The notes under the pieces: model-generated
Told to the model about the DNA's origin: nothing
Seen by the model: the letters and a program-made list of their open reading frames with translations, nothing else
Databases searched by the model: none
From: Desulfosporosinus metallidurans
GTDB taxonomy: Bacteria > Bacillota > Desulfitobacteriia > Desulfitobacteriales > Desulfitobacteriaceae
DNA: 43,920 nucleotides
Direction of reading: 5' to 3'
Assembly (NCBI RefSeq): GCF_001936615.1
Contig: NZ_MLBF01000039.1
Span: forward strand, 1-43,920
Made by a program: the position numbers and the translations under genes
Shown here: in pieces, positions 8,388-16,054 of the stretch
Numbering within the stretch: the stretch's first letter is position 1
Layout: each line of letters begins with the position of its first letter

Positions 8388-8441
8388 AGTGTAACTCTTG
8401 GATACGATCATCTCATGAAAAAGTTGTGAATTTCTCATGAA
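8388..8441 (-). promoter_or_regulatory. Three 11-bp direct repeats plus -10 box (site A)
   Basis: Minus strand: TTCATGA (8441-8435), TTCACAA (8430-8424) and TTCATGA (8419-8413) are spaced exactly 11 bp. After exactly 19 bp comes TACACT (8393-8388). There is no good -35, as expected for an activator-dependent promoter of an OmpR-family regulator. It drives the gene at 7868-8314. Confidence 0.75.
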
Positions 8442-8443
8442 GA

Positions 8444-8472
8444 AGGGACCCCGATTAAAAATCAGAGTCCCT
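8444..8472. terminator. Hairpin ahead of promoter site A
   Basis: AGGGAC/GTCCCT arms with an inner GAT/ATC pairing. The T-run is on the plus-strand side. On the minus strand it lies just after the lipoprotein gene and directly before the direct repeats. The same arrangement occurs at 16801. Confidence 0.55.
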
Positions 8473-8514
8473 CTTTTTTAAAATTTGCGTCAGGGGAGCA
8501 TTGTTCCTTAGGAT

Positions 8515-8955
8515 TTATTTTGCACTTAGGGCTTCCTTTACCAAGGGTTGCAGGGCTGGATCTTTTAGCATGGCGGCAAAGGTCGTTTTCATTTTAGGAT
8601 CGGACATGATCTGTACCATAGGTTTATACATAGAGGGATTAGACATAATACTCACCATGTTATCATGATTTTGGCTACTCCCCATTATTCCCATCATATT
8701 CTTTTGTACCTCGCTATTTTTCATCACATCTACCATCACAGGCATCATTTGTGAAGACCCCATTATTTTTACCATGGACTGGCGAGTATCCGGTGAACTT
8801 AAAACATTCATCATTTCCGTGGTATTGCCCGTCATATATTGGGTCGCGCTGCTGGTATTCATCATACCCTGATTTTGACTGCCGCAACCGGCTAGACTTA
8901 ACATGACAATAGAAATTAGAGCTACAAACATTATCACTTTTATTTTCTTATTCAC
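8515..8955 (-). CDS. Met-rich lipoprotein
   Basis: 146 aa if started at the GTG at 8955, which is 9 nt after AGGAG. The two ATGs at 8964 and 8961 sit on or next to that site. The signal peptide ends in a lipobox (LSLAGC), so Lgt should acylate the Cys. The mature part is built of short helical Met-rich units (MVKIMGSSQMM, MVSIMSNPSMYKPM, MVQIMSDPKMK), about 20% Met by eye. No named family is recognised. It belongs with the Met-rich exported proteins at 5102 and 7868. No three-repeat site is visible upstream, so it may be regulated differently. Confidence 0.82.
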   Translation of the reverse strand: MNKKIKVIMFVALISIVMLSLAGCGSQNQGMMNTSSATQYMTGNTTEMMNVLSSPDTRQSMVKIMGSSQMMPVMVDVMKNSEVQKNMMGIMGSSQNHDNMVSIMSNPSMYKPMVQIMSDPKMKTTFAAMLKDPALQPLVKEALSAK

Positions 8956-9281
8956 AACCATCATCTCCTACTCTCTTAAATCACTTTAAATAATTCCCTT
9001 TTCAAATGAATTAGACAAGTTCAAACCATTGGGGCAAGGGCTCTCATTGATTACAATCCACGAAATGAGCGGCTACCAGAGGACAAGGAATGCAAAGGAT
9101 GTCCTGCAAGGCTAAAAATTAAGAAATTGACTCAATAACTTAATATATTCCCAATAAGCAGACACCTCCTATACTAGTAATTGTTATATCTCTTAACTCC
9201 AACAACCCGACCCGATAAAGAAACCTCGTTTGTTCTTTAGGAATATACACCGTTTCCCAACTATTTTTGTAAAACAAAATG
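8956..9281. other. Intergenic region with coding-like fragment
   Basis: 326 bp between two minus-strand genes. Apart from the plus-strand fragment at 9010-9138 (separate entry), I see AT-rich sequence without a clear terminator, promoter or repeat. Confidence 0.4.
9010..9138 (+). pseudogene. Possible transposase fragment
   Basis: An open stretch without a start ends at TAA 9136-9138. It encodes ALIDYNPRNERLPEDK followed by ECKGCPARLK. The phrase and the paired Cys recall the middle of DDE transposases of IS1182/IS5-like elements. No terminal repeats or other transposase parts are nearby. The assignment is weak. Confidence 0.25.
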
Positions 9282-9962
9282 CTAGCAGGATATGGTACAA
9301 TTTTTACCACTTTGTTTAGCTTTTAAAAGCGCTTTGTCTGAAGCAACGATAACGTCATGAATATATCGCCCATCGTCTGGATAACTTGAAACGCCCAAGG
9401 AAACAGTTATCTGGGGATATGCCTGATTATCAAGTCGACTTATTTCCGACCTTATTTTTTCGGCCATTCTTAACGCGTTCTTTTTATCGCAGTCCATTAA
9501 AATTAGAGTTATTTCCTCCCCACCATATCTATAAGCTCGGTCGGTCGCGCGGACACAGGCTTTAATGGTCTCACCTACCTTCTTGAGTACATTATCCCCA
9601 ACATCATGGCCAAAGTGATTGTTGAAATCCCTGAAATTGTCAATATCGAGAAATATAAGGGAACATATCCCACTATTGTCAATATTTTTAATATCCTGGT
9701 CAAAAGCCCTTCGGTTTAGAAGTCCCGTTAGCTTATCCGTCATTAGGCTAACCTTCAATTGTTGGTTTAACCTTTTTATTTTCTCAAGCCTTTTATAAAA
9801 AAATACAGTCAAAATAAAATTCGTTAACCCAAACAAAGCTCCCAGTATAATGCAATGCAAAACAAGGTTATAGAATAAAGGCATAGCCATGAAATACAAG
9901 AGTACTACTGAATAAAGTATCCCGGTAAATACCATAGCTATTAACAACCATAATTTACTCAT
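9282..9962 (-). CDS. Membrane diguanylate cyclase (GGDEF)
   Basis: 226 aa. Two membrane helices (about 4-25 and 31-54), a short coiled linker, then a GGDEF domain (about 70-226). The active-site motif reads GGEE (about 147-150) within YRYGGEE, an active variant. RATD five residues before it is the product-inhibition I-site. The gene should make c-di-GMP from two GTP. It starts 21 bp after the HD-GYP gene, with a GAGGGAG site in the gap, so the two form an operon. The small sensor-less N-terminus suggests the upstream protein gives the input. Confidence 0.92.
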   Translation of the reverse strand: MSKLWLLIAMVFTGILYSVVLLYFMAMPLFYNLVLHCIILGALFGLTNFILTVFFYKRLEKIKRLNQQLKVSLMTDKLTGLLNRRAFDQDIKNIDNSGICSLIFLDIDNFRDFNNHFGHDVGDNVLKKVGETIKACVRATDRAYRYGGEEITLILMDCDKKNALRMAEKIRSEISRLDNQAYPQITVSLGVSSYPDDGRYIHDVIVASDKALLKAKQSGKNCTISC

Positions 9963-9983
9963 ACAGCAAAAAACTCCCTCTTC

Positions 9984-11594
9984 TTAAGTGATCGCCAAAA
10001 GTTTCTCTTCACATTCTAAAAAAGCTTCTACCACATCCGGATCAAAATGTTGGTTTTTATCCGCTACGATTCTATTCATCGCTTCTAGATGGGAAAGACC
10101 TTCTTTATAAGATCTCTTAGATCGAATTGCGTCATATGCATCGCAGAGGGCGAAAATCCTTGCTTCCAAAGGAATCTCCTCACCCACAAGTCCATCGGGG
10201 TATCCTTTCCCGTTAAATTTCTCGTGATGATACGCGCATATATTCATCCCCATTTCAAGAAAAGACTCCGTTAAATGGTATTTTTCGATCGTCTCTCTGA
10301 GTACATTTTGACCAGTGCGTACATGTGTCTTCATTTCATCATACTCTGCATCTGTCAATTTACCGTCTTTCAATAAAATAGCATCAGGTATTGCTACTTT
10401 ACCAATATCGTGCAATGTGGCCGCGTAATAAAGATTGTCTAAAAAGTCACGAGTAATAACCTTTTTATACCTTTTATGCGTGCTTAATTGCTGGGCTAAG
10501 ATCACGGCATAATCTCTTGATCTTTCTAAATGCTTCCCTGTCTCTGGATCACGCCCCTCAGCCAGGGTGGCAAGTGAAAAGACAATAGCCTTTTGTGTGT
10601 TAATCGTCTTTTTCAAGACTGAAAAATTTGTAAGGATGCTGAACACGACTAAGCTGAGAAATATCAGAAACAAGGCTCCGAACAGATAAATTAGTTTGCC
10701 TAAGGTTACTTTCAATAAAGGAAATTGATGATATTCGGCAATGATAAACGGTTGATCAGCGAAGATCTTGACCCTGGCATAATGGATCATTTCCAGTTCA
10801 GTAACTGGGTACCAACCAGAATTACCCGTTAAGGCATAACCAAGGTTTTTGATATTGAACGTTCCAACGTTCTGATCGAAGAAAATATCTGTATCATCAT
10901 CCGTTTGAATAAACAATTGATTGTTGGGGAGAATCTCAAAAACGTTGATTAAATCAAGATCGATGAACAAGACTCCTTTTTTCACAGCTCTGTCATCGAA
11001 TAAAGGCAAGGCTAGTGTCATTAATACCCGCTTCGTTGTGTTAGTCCCTTCTTTTTCTGTCGCGAAATAAATTGGAGAAAGCGCTATCTGCCCTTTCTCC
11101 AATGCAACAGCTTTTTCGAAAAGTTTCCTATGTATCTCACGATTACTTAAGCCATTAGGCCAAGAAAGTGCCCTTTTCGCTACGCTTTCTACCTTTAACA
11201 TCTCTGCACCAGACAGATTTGTGACCGTCATCTGGTACGATTGTTTACCCTCCAAAAACCCCGTGAGCACTTGCACTACTCCACTTCTTTTTAATGGATC
11301 AAAATCTTTGGCAAAGTATGATTTTAGATCTGGTAACGCTAAGATAAAGTCTAAGTCCCGCTGAAGATCAGAAAAATAATTGCTTATATTCGTTTTCCCT
11401 GAAGTAACTTCAGCCATGGTTTTTTGACTTCTCCATTGCGCTTCCTCTTCATAGACCTGTCTCGTCCCTAAATATAAAGATATACCAAAAACTACCAACA
11501 AAAGGAGGATGACTAAGAGATATACCAGGTTCTGGCGGATTAACTTTCTTATTAAGAATGAATCTCCTCCTGGCTGAGTAGGGAAACGCTTCAT
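9984..11594 (-). CDS. HD-GYP domain protein with external sensor
   Basis: 536 aa from the ATG at 11594, which has a GGGGAAAGGA site. The longer frame to 11648 starts at the predicted transcription start and is rejected. A TM (about 20-40), an external Cache-like domain (45-300), and a second TM (about 305-330) precede the HD-GYP domain. The HD pair is in HDIGKVAIPD (about 393), with YHHEKFNGKGYPDG (GYP at about 465) and DAYDAIRSKRSY. HD-GYP enzymes hydrolyse c-di-GMP. It is cotranscribed with a diguanylate cyclase, a make-and-break pair. The promoter at 11655 resembles the three-repeat regulon sites. Confidence 0.9.
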   Translation of the reverse strand: MKRFPTQPGGDSFLIRKLIRQNLVYLLVILLLLVVFGISLYLGTRQVYEEEAQWRSQKTMAEVTSGKTNISNYFSDLQRDLDFILALPDLKSYFAKDFDPLKRSGVVQVLTGFLEGKQSYQMTVTNLSGAEMLKVESVAKRALSWPNGLSNREIHRKLFEKAVALEKGQIALSPIYFATEKEGTNTTKRVLMTLALPLFDDRAVKKGVLFIDLDLINVFEILPNNQLFIQTDDDTDIFFDQNVGTFNIKNLGYALTGNSGWYPVTELEMIHYARVKIFADQPFIIAEYHQFPLLKVTLGKLIYLFGALFLIFLSLVVFSILTNFSVLKKTINTQKAIVFSLATLAEGRDPETGKHLERSRDYAVILAQQLSTHKRYKKVITRDFLDNLYYAATLHDIGKVAIPDAILLKDGKLTDAEYDEMKTHVRTGQNVLRETIEKYHLTESFLEMGMNICAYHHEKFNGKGYPDGLVGEEIPLEARIFALCDAYDAIRSKRSYKEGLSHLEAMNRIVADKNQHFDPDVVEAFLECEEKLLAIT

Positions 11595-11654
11595 TAGTTT
11601 GTTATCCTTTCCCCTTGATTTGATATTACCAATGGTTACCATTGACATAACCCT

Positions 11655-11707
11655 ATTATAACAGTAATTCAGCCGAAGTTGTGAAAAACATATGAATTTG
11701 TCAGAAA
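11655..11707 (-). promoter_or_regulatory. Promoter with related 11-bp repeats (site E, weaker)
   Basis: Minus strand: TTCATAT (11696-11690) and TTCACAA (11685-11679) are 11 bp apart, with a degenerate third copy TTTCTGA (11707-11701) upstream. Then 18 bp to a perfect TATAAT (11660-11655). The repeat order and the 18-bp instead of 19-bp spacing make membership in the same regulon only possible. Confidence 0.45.
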
Positions 11708-12136
11708 AAAGTTGCGATTCAAGCCTCAGTCGAAGGGCGAGTTGACGAGGCTAGAGTACATATGTATGATGTTGCCGGGACCAAACTTCAGTTGGCTGAG
11801 GATATTATTCAAAAGTTAGTGGACTTCAGAACAGGTGCCTCTTCAGCGACTGAAATTGCGACAGATGCTGAACTTCAAGTCAAGGTAATGACAGAAAACC
11901 ACCAACGCATGAACTATGTGATTGATCAATTGAACCAAACAGGACAGCATGCCGAACAAGGTAACACCTTTGATGATACTACACAACTGTGAATATCCTA
12001 TAAAGGCGGAACCCGATCCCTTCACATGAACGAGTTAATTGCCCAACCTGTGCAACGGGAGATTCTACCTGGACTCTACAATAATATGTCCAAATCTGGA
12101 GGCGGGATGATGACAACGGTTCTCTATAAACAATAA
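11708..12136 (+). pseudogene. Unrecognised gene fragments
   Basis: One frame (to 11992) is open without a good ribosome site and encodes a hydrophilic helical peptide (GTKLQLAEDIIQKLVDF, then VMTENHQRMNYVIDQLNQT). It looks like part of a signalling coiled coil but matches nothing I can name. A second frame, ATG 12026 to TAA 12136, encodes 36 aa (REILPGLYNNMSKSGGG). Both look like parts of broken genes rather than working small proteins. The 5' end overlaps the HD-GYP promoter. Confidence 0.3.
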
Positions 12137-12188
12137 AAACCAACGGATTCTCCAATACTGAAGAGCGAATAGTGCAAGCTTAATAATG

Positions 12189-12225
12189 AAAAGGACAGTG
12201 TCTCTTGAGGAGCCCCTGTCCTTTT
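12189..12225. terminator. Terminator hairpin for the Gly/Met-repeat gene
   Basis: AAAAGGACAG (12189-12198) pairs with CTGTCCTTTT (12216-12225). It lies 26 bp after the stop of the minus-strand gene at 12251 and could also act on the plus strand. Confidence 0.75.
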
Positions 12226-12250
12226 CTTGTTTCCGATGGCAATCTTTCAT

Positions 12251-13264
12251 TTACTTTACATCAATAGTGTTTAGTATCGGTCCTTGCCAGTTTTCAAACC
12301 ACACTTGGCCCGTATATCCATTAACGTCAAGTTCTGCGTAATCCTTACCGTCTTTTTGAACCATGAATTCGTAGTACCCAGGAGCTAGTTCCGGTTTTCC
12401 GATTGAATATCCTTGGCCCATTTTGCTGACAAACTCTTGCGCGCTCTTCGTGGCTTGTTCTTCACTGACCGTGACAGCCCCAGTGTTGCCCCAATTCATA
12501 GGTCCGTATTTGGTGTTCCACATAATATTCGGACCCATCTCAGCGATGATCTGTCCGCCATTCTTATAAATCATGACCTCATAGGCTTTAGCCCCCGTCT
12601 TCCCCTCTTTGAGCTCTACTTCATACCCATTGGAAAATTCATGAAGTTCGGCTACAACAACATCCTGGTTCAGTTTTTGAATATAAGCTTTAGCAATAGC
12701 TACGGCTTGATCCGATGTGGCGACTTCACTGTTGGTGAGGTTAACACCCAAGCTTTGGGCATTATAACCCCCACCCATCATACCATAGCCTCGCCCGTTT
12801 CCATTACCACCGAAGCCCCCCATCATACCGTAGCCTCCGCCGTTTCCATTACCACCGAAGCCACCCATCATACCGTAGCCTCCACCGTTTCCATTACCAC
12901 CGAAGCCACCCATCATACCGTAGCCTCCACCGTTTCCATTACCACCGAAGCCACCCATCATACCGTAGCCTCCACCGTTTCCATTAGCATCTGGAGTAGT
13001 TACGACATTCGAATTATTGTTAGTAGAGGACGGTGTTGTGTTTATTGATTGACTTGTCGTAGGAGAACTAGTATTAACCGTGTTTATTCCATAGGTATCA
13101 GCGACAGTTCCTTGATATTGAGTTGTAGCAACGGTCGGTACTAAACCGAGTGTTTGTCCGACTGATTGGGCGACAACAGACCCAGAGTTCAGAGCGAATG
13201 CCGTGCCCGAAAGCGCCATCACGCTTGCTATTGAGAGCCCTACAATCCATTTTGTCTTATTCAT
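12251..13264 (-). CDS. Exported Gly/Met-repeat protein with two PepSY-like domains
   Basis: 337 aa from the second of two adjacent ATGs, 7 nt after GGAGG; the first (13267) is only 4 nt away. Signal peptide about 1-25. A Ser/Thr/Asn linker is followed by a tandem Gly-rich block (about 98-168) of 15-residue units GGGYGMMGGFGGNGN. Two similar alpha+beta domains then follow. Each has a helix opening (TSDQAVAIAKAYIQKL; SEEQATKSAQEFVSKM) and strands (YEVELKEGKTGAKAYEV; YYEFMVQKDGKDYAEL), resembling PepSY modules. Such exported modules occur in envelope-stress and peptidase-inhibitor proteins. The promoter at 13328 has the three-repeat architecture. Repeat function is unknown. Confidence 0.82.
   Translation of the reverse strand: MNKTKWIVGLSIASVMALSGTAFALNSGSVVAQSVGQTLGLVPTVATTQYQGTVADTYGINTVNTSSPTTSQSINTTPSSTNNNSNVVTTPDANGNGGGYGMMGGFGGNGNGGGYGMMGGFGGNGNGGGYGMMGGFGGNGNGGGYGMMGGFGGNGNGRGYGMMGGGYNAQSLGVNLTNSEVATSDQAVAIAKAYIQKLNQDVVVAELHEFSNGYEVELKEGKTGAKAYEVMIYKNGGQIIAEMGPNIMWNTKYGPMNWGNTGAVTVSEEQATKSAQEFVSKMGQGYSIGKPELAPGYYEFMVQKDGKDYAELDVNGYTGQVWFENWQGPILNTIDVK
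12770..12988. repeat. 45-bp tandem repeat inside the Gly/Met gene
   Basis: A 45-bp unit coding for 15 residues recurs with the Gly-Tyr-Gly-Met-Met motif near 12776, 12821, 12866, 12911 and 12956. The inner copies are almost identical in DNA, so the array is young and prone to length change. Confidence 0.9.
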
Positions 13265-13327
13265 CATATTTCCTCCTTTAAGTTAACCTTAGAATAGTTT
13301 CATTGCAACCCTGTCTTCATGTCTCAA

Positions 13328-13381
13328 AGTATAGCGAATCAATTCGATTATGCTGTGAATGAGTTGTGAATTTCTCATGAA
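13328..13381 (-). promoter_or_regulatory. Three 11-bp direct repeats plus -10 box (site B)
   Basis: Minus strand: TTCATGA (13381-13375), TTCACAA (13370-13364) and TTCACAG (13359-13353), then exactly 19 bp, then TATACT (13333-13328). Same layout as sites A, C and D. It drives the Gly/Met-repeat gene. Confidence 0.75.
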
Positions 13382-13415
13382 TTGATTCAATTATGCAATA
13401 AGAAACGCAATTGTT

Positions 13416-14036
13416 TTATGGTGTAGCTAGGATCAGTTTAAGGATCTTTGGTTTTTGATCTATAACGTCATTGATATGCAACCCCGCAGCTTTGACATTT
13501 TCTACAGTCCGACGATTAATGTGTGGCCCCATCATTTTCACCGTCAAAGGGTCTATCAAATCCATCAGTGTCCCCAACATTTTATGATCACTTCGAACAT
13601 GTTCTAAAAGAATGATCTTTCCTCCTGATTTGCATACCCTTCTAATTTCCTGCAGACCTTTAATCGGATCCGGTACAGAGCAAAACACACACGTTGCGAC
13701 GACCGTATCAAAACAATTGTCCTCAAATCTTAAATACTGAGCATCCATCTCCTTAAGCTCGACTTGCGCTTTCGTATCTCTAGCACGTAGCTTTGCCTTT
13801 TTCAACATTCCTGGGCTTATGTCAATGCCCGTGATTTCACATTCTGTAGGATAAAACTCAAGATTCTTGCCGGTTCCAACTCCCACTTCTAATACTTTTC
13901 CTGTCACATCACCTAGTAACTCGCGGCGTATGTCTGAGTTTATCATGCGATCCATCCAGTCATAGAATAGCGATGTCCGATTATAGCGTTTGCGTGTCAA
14001 TATCGTTTCTTGATCCACTGATAAATCCCCTTTCAT
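13416..14036 (-). CDS. Class I SAM-dependent methyltransferase (UbiE-like)
   Basis: 206 aa. Motif I VLEVGVGTGKNLEFYP (about 46-61) and the acidic ligand in ITGIDIS (about 69) form the SAM pocket. The CVFCSVPDP and LLEHV segments fit the UbiE/phospholipid N-methyltransferase-like group. The substrate cannot be told from sequence; lipids or quinones are usual. The ATG at 14036 has an AAGGTGG 12 nt away, and a GTG six codons inside has GGGG at 8 nt, so the start is uncertain. It lies upstream of the Gly/Met gene on the same strand, separated by that gene's own promoter. Confidence 0.85.
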   Translation of the reverse strand: MKGDLSVDQETILTRKRYNRTSLFYDWMDRMINSDIRRELLGDVTGKVLEVGVGTGKNLEFYPTECEITGIDISPGMLKKAKLRARDTKAQVELKEMDAQYLRFEDNCFDTVVATCVFCSVPDPIKGLQEIRRVCKSGGKIILLEHVRSDHKMLGTLMDLIDPLTVKMMGPHINRRTVENVKAAGLHINDVIDQKPKILKLILATP

Positions 14037-14204
14037 CGAAACTCAAAACCCACCTTGTTTAAGAATTAGCATGAATTAAAGGAGCAATAGAACATGTCTA
14101 CCGCTTCCAGTTATACCTAAGCTTAATAAGATTGCTCGTTTACCAAATATTTGAGTTTAAGAACTGCGATGTTTCCGCGACATCAAAGAATCCCCTACCG
14201 TCAA

Positions 14205-14447
14205 TCAATTAACATGGGCTTCAATTCCATATAGATCCAAATTAGTAGGAGAAAGTGAAGAATGGTTTTTAAACATCTTCAGCATACAAGTCATTACAAC
14301 GTGATCACCCTCTACCAAAACAAGTTCCTGATCTATTAGGTTTTGGGCAAGATATTTCTGAGCGTCGGAAAAAATTTTGCGAGCATCGATTATGCTTTTA
14401 TATCTTCCTACAATGCCGTTTGAGTTCTTTCCCTTCAAGATGAGCAT
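14205..14447 (-). CDS. Small hypothetical protein, 80 aa
   Basis: An AAAGGA site 9 nt before the ATG supports translation. The protein is soluble, has no signal or membrane segment, and reads as helix (IVGRYKSIIDARKIFSDAQKY) then strands (QELVLVEGDHVVM). I do not recognise the family. It lies 39 bp after the 59-aa Cys/His membrane protein on the same strand, so it may be the last gene of a lgt operon. Confidence 0.6.
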   Translation of the reverse strand: MLILKGKNSNGIVGRYKSIIDARKIFSDAQKYLAQNLIDQELVLVEGDHVVMTCMLKMFKNHSSLSPTNLDLYGIEAHVN

Positions 14448-14486
14448 AAATAATCGTCCTTTCGTAAGCTACCTTCACATTTCGAA

Positions 14487-14666
14487 TTAATTCTTTGGTT
14501 CAAAGGATACTGATTGTTTAGTACCTTGTTGATGGGATTGATCATTTTGATTGTGTTGATCGTGTTCATGCCCTCCACAGCACCCGCCAGCACCCCGACG
14601 ATGCATAAAGAACATTATCCCGAACATGAACAAATACCACCCATATTGGTTAAAAAATTGCCCCAT
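14487..14666 (-). CDS. 59-aa membrane protein with Cys-Cys and His-rich tail
   Basis: The ATG at 14666 has GGAGG at 9 nt. The N-terminus is one short, Met/Phe-rich membrane helix (YGWYLFMFGIMFFM). Next come RRGAGGCCGGHEHDQHNQ and a hydrophilic tail. Vicinal Cys29-Cys30 and three His within eight residues form a plausible Cu, Zn or Ag site. It lies 66 bp downstream of lgt and is probably cotranscribed from site C. I do not recognise a named family. The longer plus-strand frame over the same bases (14514-14717) has no ribosome site and is its antisense shadow. Confidence 0.78.
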   Translation of the reverse strand: MGQFFNQYGWYLFMFGIMFFMHRRGAGGCCGGHEHDQHNQNDQSHQQGTKQSVSFEPKN

Positions 14667-14732
14667 AAAAGAGACCTCCTTTTATTTAGCTTTTCTGTTC
14701 AAGACAACCAAGACTGAAGGCGGGCTTCACCG

Positions 14733-15512
14733 TCACGCTTTCGCAATACTCCTTGGCAATGACAAAACAGCAGTAGAAATAAGGGCTATAACTATCATCC
14801 CCACACTACTCCACTGTGCTGAAGTCCAATTGAATAGATAACGTGCACCATCCCCTCGCAAAAATTCCAAGCCAAACCGTCCTAATGAGTAGAGCACAAT
14901 ATAGGTTAAAAAGAGGCTACCCTTTGGCCATTTGCGCCAACGCGCCAGGATGATGATCAGAGCAAAAACCACCATATCCCACTGCCCTTCCCACACCTCC
15001 GCAGGCCACAAAGGTTGACTGCCATAGGTGGCATATGCCGGAGTTCCCGCGGGATAAACCAAACCAAAACCTAGCTTCGTCGGACTACCAAAGGCATCCC
15101 CATTAAGAAAACAAGCGATACGACCAATCCCCTGTCCTAAGATAATCCCAGGGGCGGCAATATCCGCCATTTTCCAAAAATCGAGTCGATGCTTACGAGT
15201 GTAGATCCATCCTACAATGAAAGCCCCCACCAAAGCTCCTTGAATTGCCATACCTCCATGCCAAATCATCAGGATTTCCGCAGGATGGAGGGAATAATAA
15301 CCCCACTCGTAGAAAAAGACTTGCCAAAGACGTGCTCCAATAATAGCCCCAATCACCGCGTAGACCACCAAATCCAAGAGATGCTGGCGATATTCCTTTT
15401 CCGAAGAAGCTAAGTGATAAGCGACCCCTAAACCGATGATGATCGCCAGGGCAACCACTACGCCGTAGGATCTTAAAGAAAATCCCCCGATGCTGAATAA
15501 AATTTGCAGCAA
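14733..15512 (-). CDS. lgt: Prolipoprotein diacylglyceryl transferase
   Basis: 259 aa, TTG start 11 nt after GGAGG. Seven hydrophobic segments. Lgt hallmarks are GARLWQVFFYEWGYY, the HGGMAIQGALVGA segment (catalytic His region), and the signature GQGIGRIACFLNGDAFG. It moves diacylglycerol from phosphatidylglycerol to the lipobox Cys of prolipoproteins. The signature has ACF where GNF is common, a variant I would still expect to be active. Lgt is normally a housekeeping gene near hprK or whiA. Here it has site C of the three-repeat regulon as its promoter, so it is probably a stress-induced copy. A second lgt elsewhere is expected. Confidence 0.95.
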   Translation of the reverse strand: MLQILFSIGGFSLRSYGVVVALAIIIGLGVAYHLASSEKEYRQHLLDLVVYAVIGAIIGARLWQVFFYEWGYYSLHPAEILMIWHGGMAIQGALVGAFIVGWIYTRKHRLDFWKMADIAAPGIILGQGIGRIACFLNGDAFGSPTKLGFGLVYPAGTPAYATYGSQPLWPAEVWEGQWDMVVFALIIILARWRKWPKGSLFLTYIVLYSLGRFGLEFLRGDGARYLFNWTSAQWSSVGMIVIALISTAVLSLPRSIAKA

Positions 15513-15528
15513 ATTCTAGGTTCCCTCC

Positions 15529-15942
15529 TCAGAAAAAAGTTTTTAACTCGATATGGCTATATCTTACGATATCGATAAGATTATCTAATGAAGAAGTTGT
15601 GAATTTCTTATGAACGGAAAGTTTCTTCAATTTTAGAACAATCTCTAAGAATGTTCCTTTTGTACTTCGCTTCAATAGGAGTGTGTTCATTGTCACGGAA
15701 ATAGAACTCAGAGCCATGAAGAAGGAGGCTAGTTCCGGACTCACCAGAAACCCAGTGAAAGGATAGAGAATTCCAGCGGCTAGAGGAATTCCTGTAATGT
15801 TGTAAACAAACGCCCAGCCCAGATTCTGCTTAATCTTTCGCATGGTCGCCCGCCCTATTTCAATGGCTCCGACCACATCACGGATATCCTCCTTGAGGAG
15901 AATGATGTCGCCTGTTTCTTTAGCCACGTCTGTACCAGATCC
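15529..15942 (-). pseudogene. 3' remnant of a P1B-type (Cu) ATPase
   Basis: The frame begins inside the hinge motif of CopA-type pumps (GSGTDVAKETGDIILLKEDI). It then gives the last two membrane helices with YNITGIPLAAG and MALSSISVTMN (the M-x2-SS metal site) and LLLKR. About 600 N-terminal residues, including the phosphorylated Asp, are gone. A TAG stands in frame just upstream at about 15948. The normal C-terminus after LLLKR is replaced by a read-through tail that crosses the lgt promoter. A short product could start at GTG 15927 but cannot pump. Confidence 0.85.
15561..15614 (-). promoter_or_regulatory. Three 11-bp direct repeats plus -10 box (site C, lgt)
   Basis: Minus strand: TTCATAA (15614-15608), TTCACAA (15603-15597), TTCATTA (15592-15586), exactly 19 bp, then TAAGAT (15566-15561). 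It lies inside the open frame of the copA remnant and 49 bp before the lgt start. Confidence 0.75.
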
Positions 15943-16001
15943 CTCCTATGACCTTGCATACCTTCTTAGTGTCTCAAACAGAAGCAATAATTATTAATAA
16001 A

Positions 16002-16031
16002 GAGCAGTTTCTCCCTGTGGAGCAACTGCCC
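16002..16031 (-). terminator. Terminator after the first SHOCT gene
   Basis: The arms 16019-16031 and 16002-16014 (GGGCAGTT-CTCC with GGAG-AACTGCTC) pair with a 4-nt loop. A TTTATT run follows on the minus strand. Confidence 0.7.
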
Positions 16032-16054
16032 TTATTTTATGAGCATCGTTCTAC

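Noticed and set aside
12760..12990. CRISPR-like array
   Set aside because: The units are contiguous, coding, 45 bp long and have no unique spacers; this is a protein repeat.
12413..13048. Long plus-strand frame with Thr/His repeats
   Set aside because: It is the antisense of the 45-bp repeats in the Gly/Met gene; repeats keep frames open on both strands.
14514..14717. Plus-strand 67-codon frame with hydrophobic start
   Set aside because: It has no ribosome site and lies antisense to the 59-aa Cys/His protein, which has a strong one.
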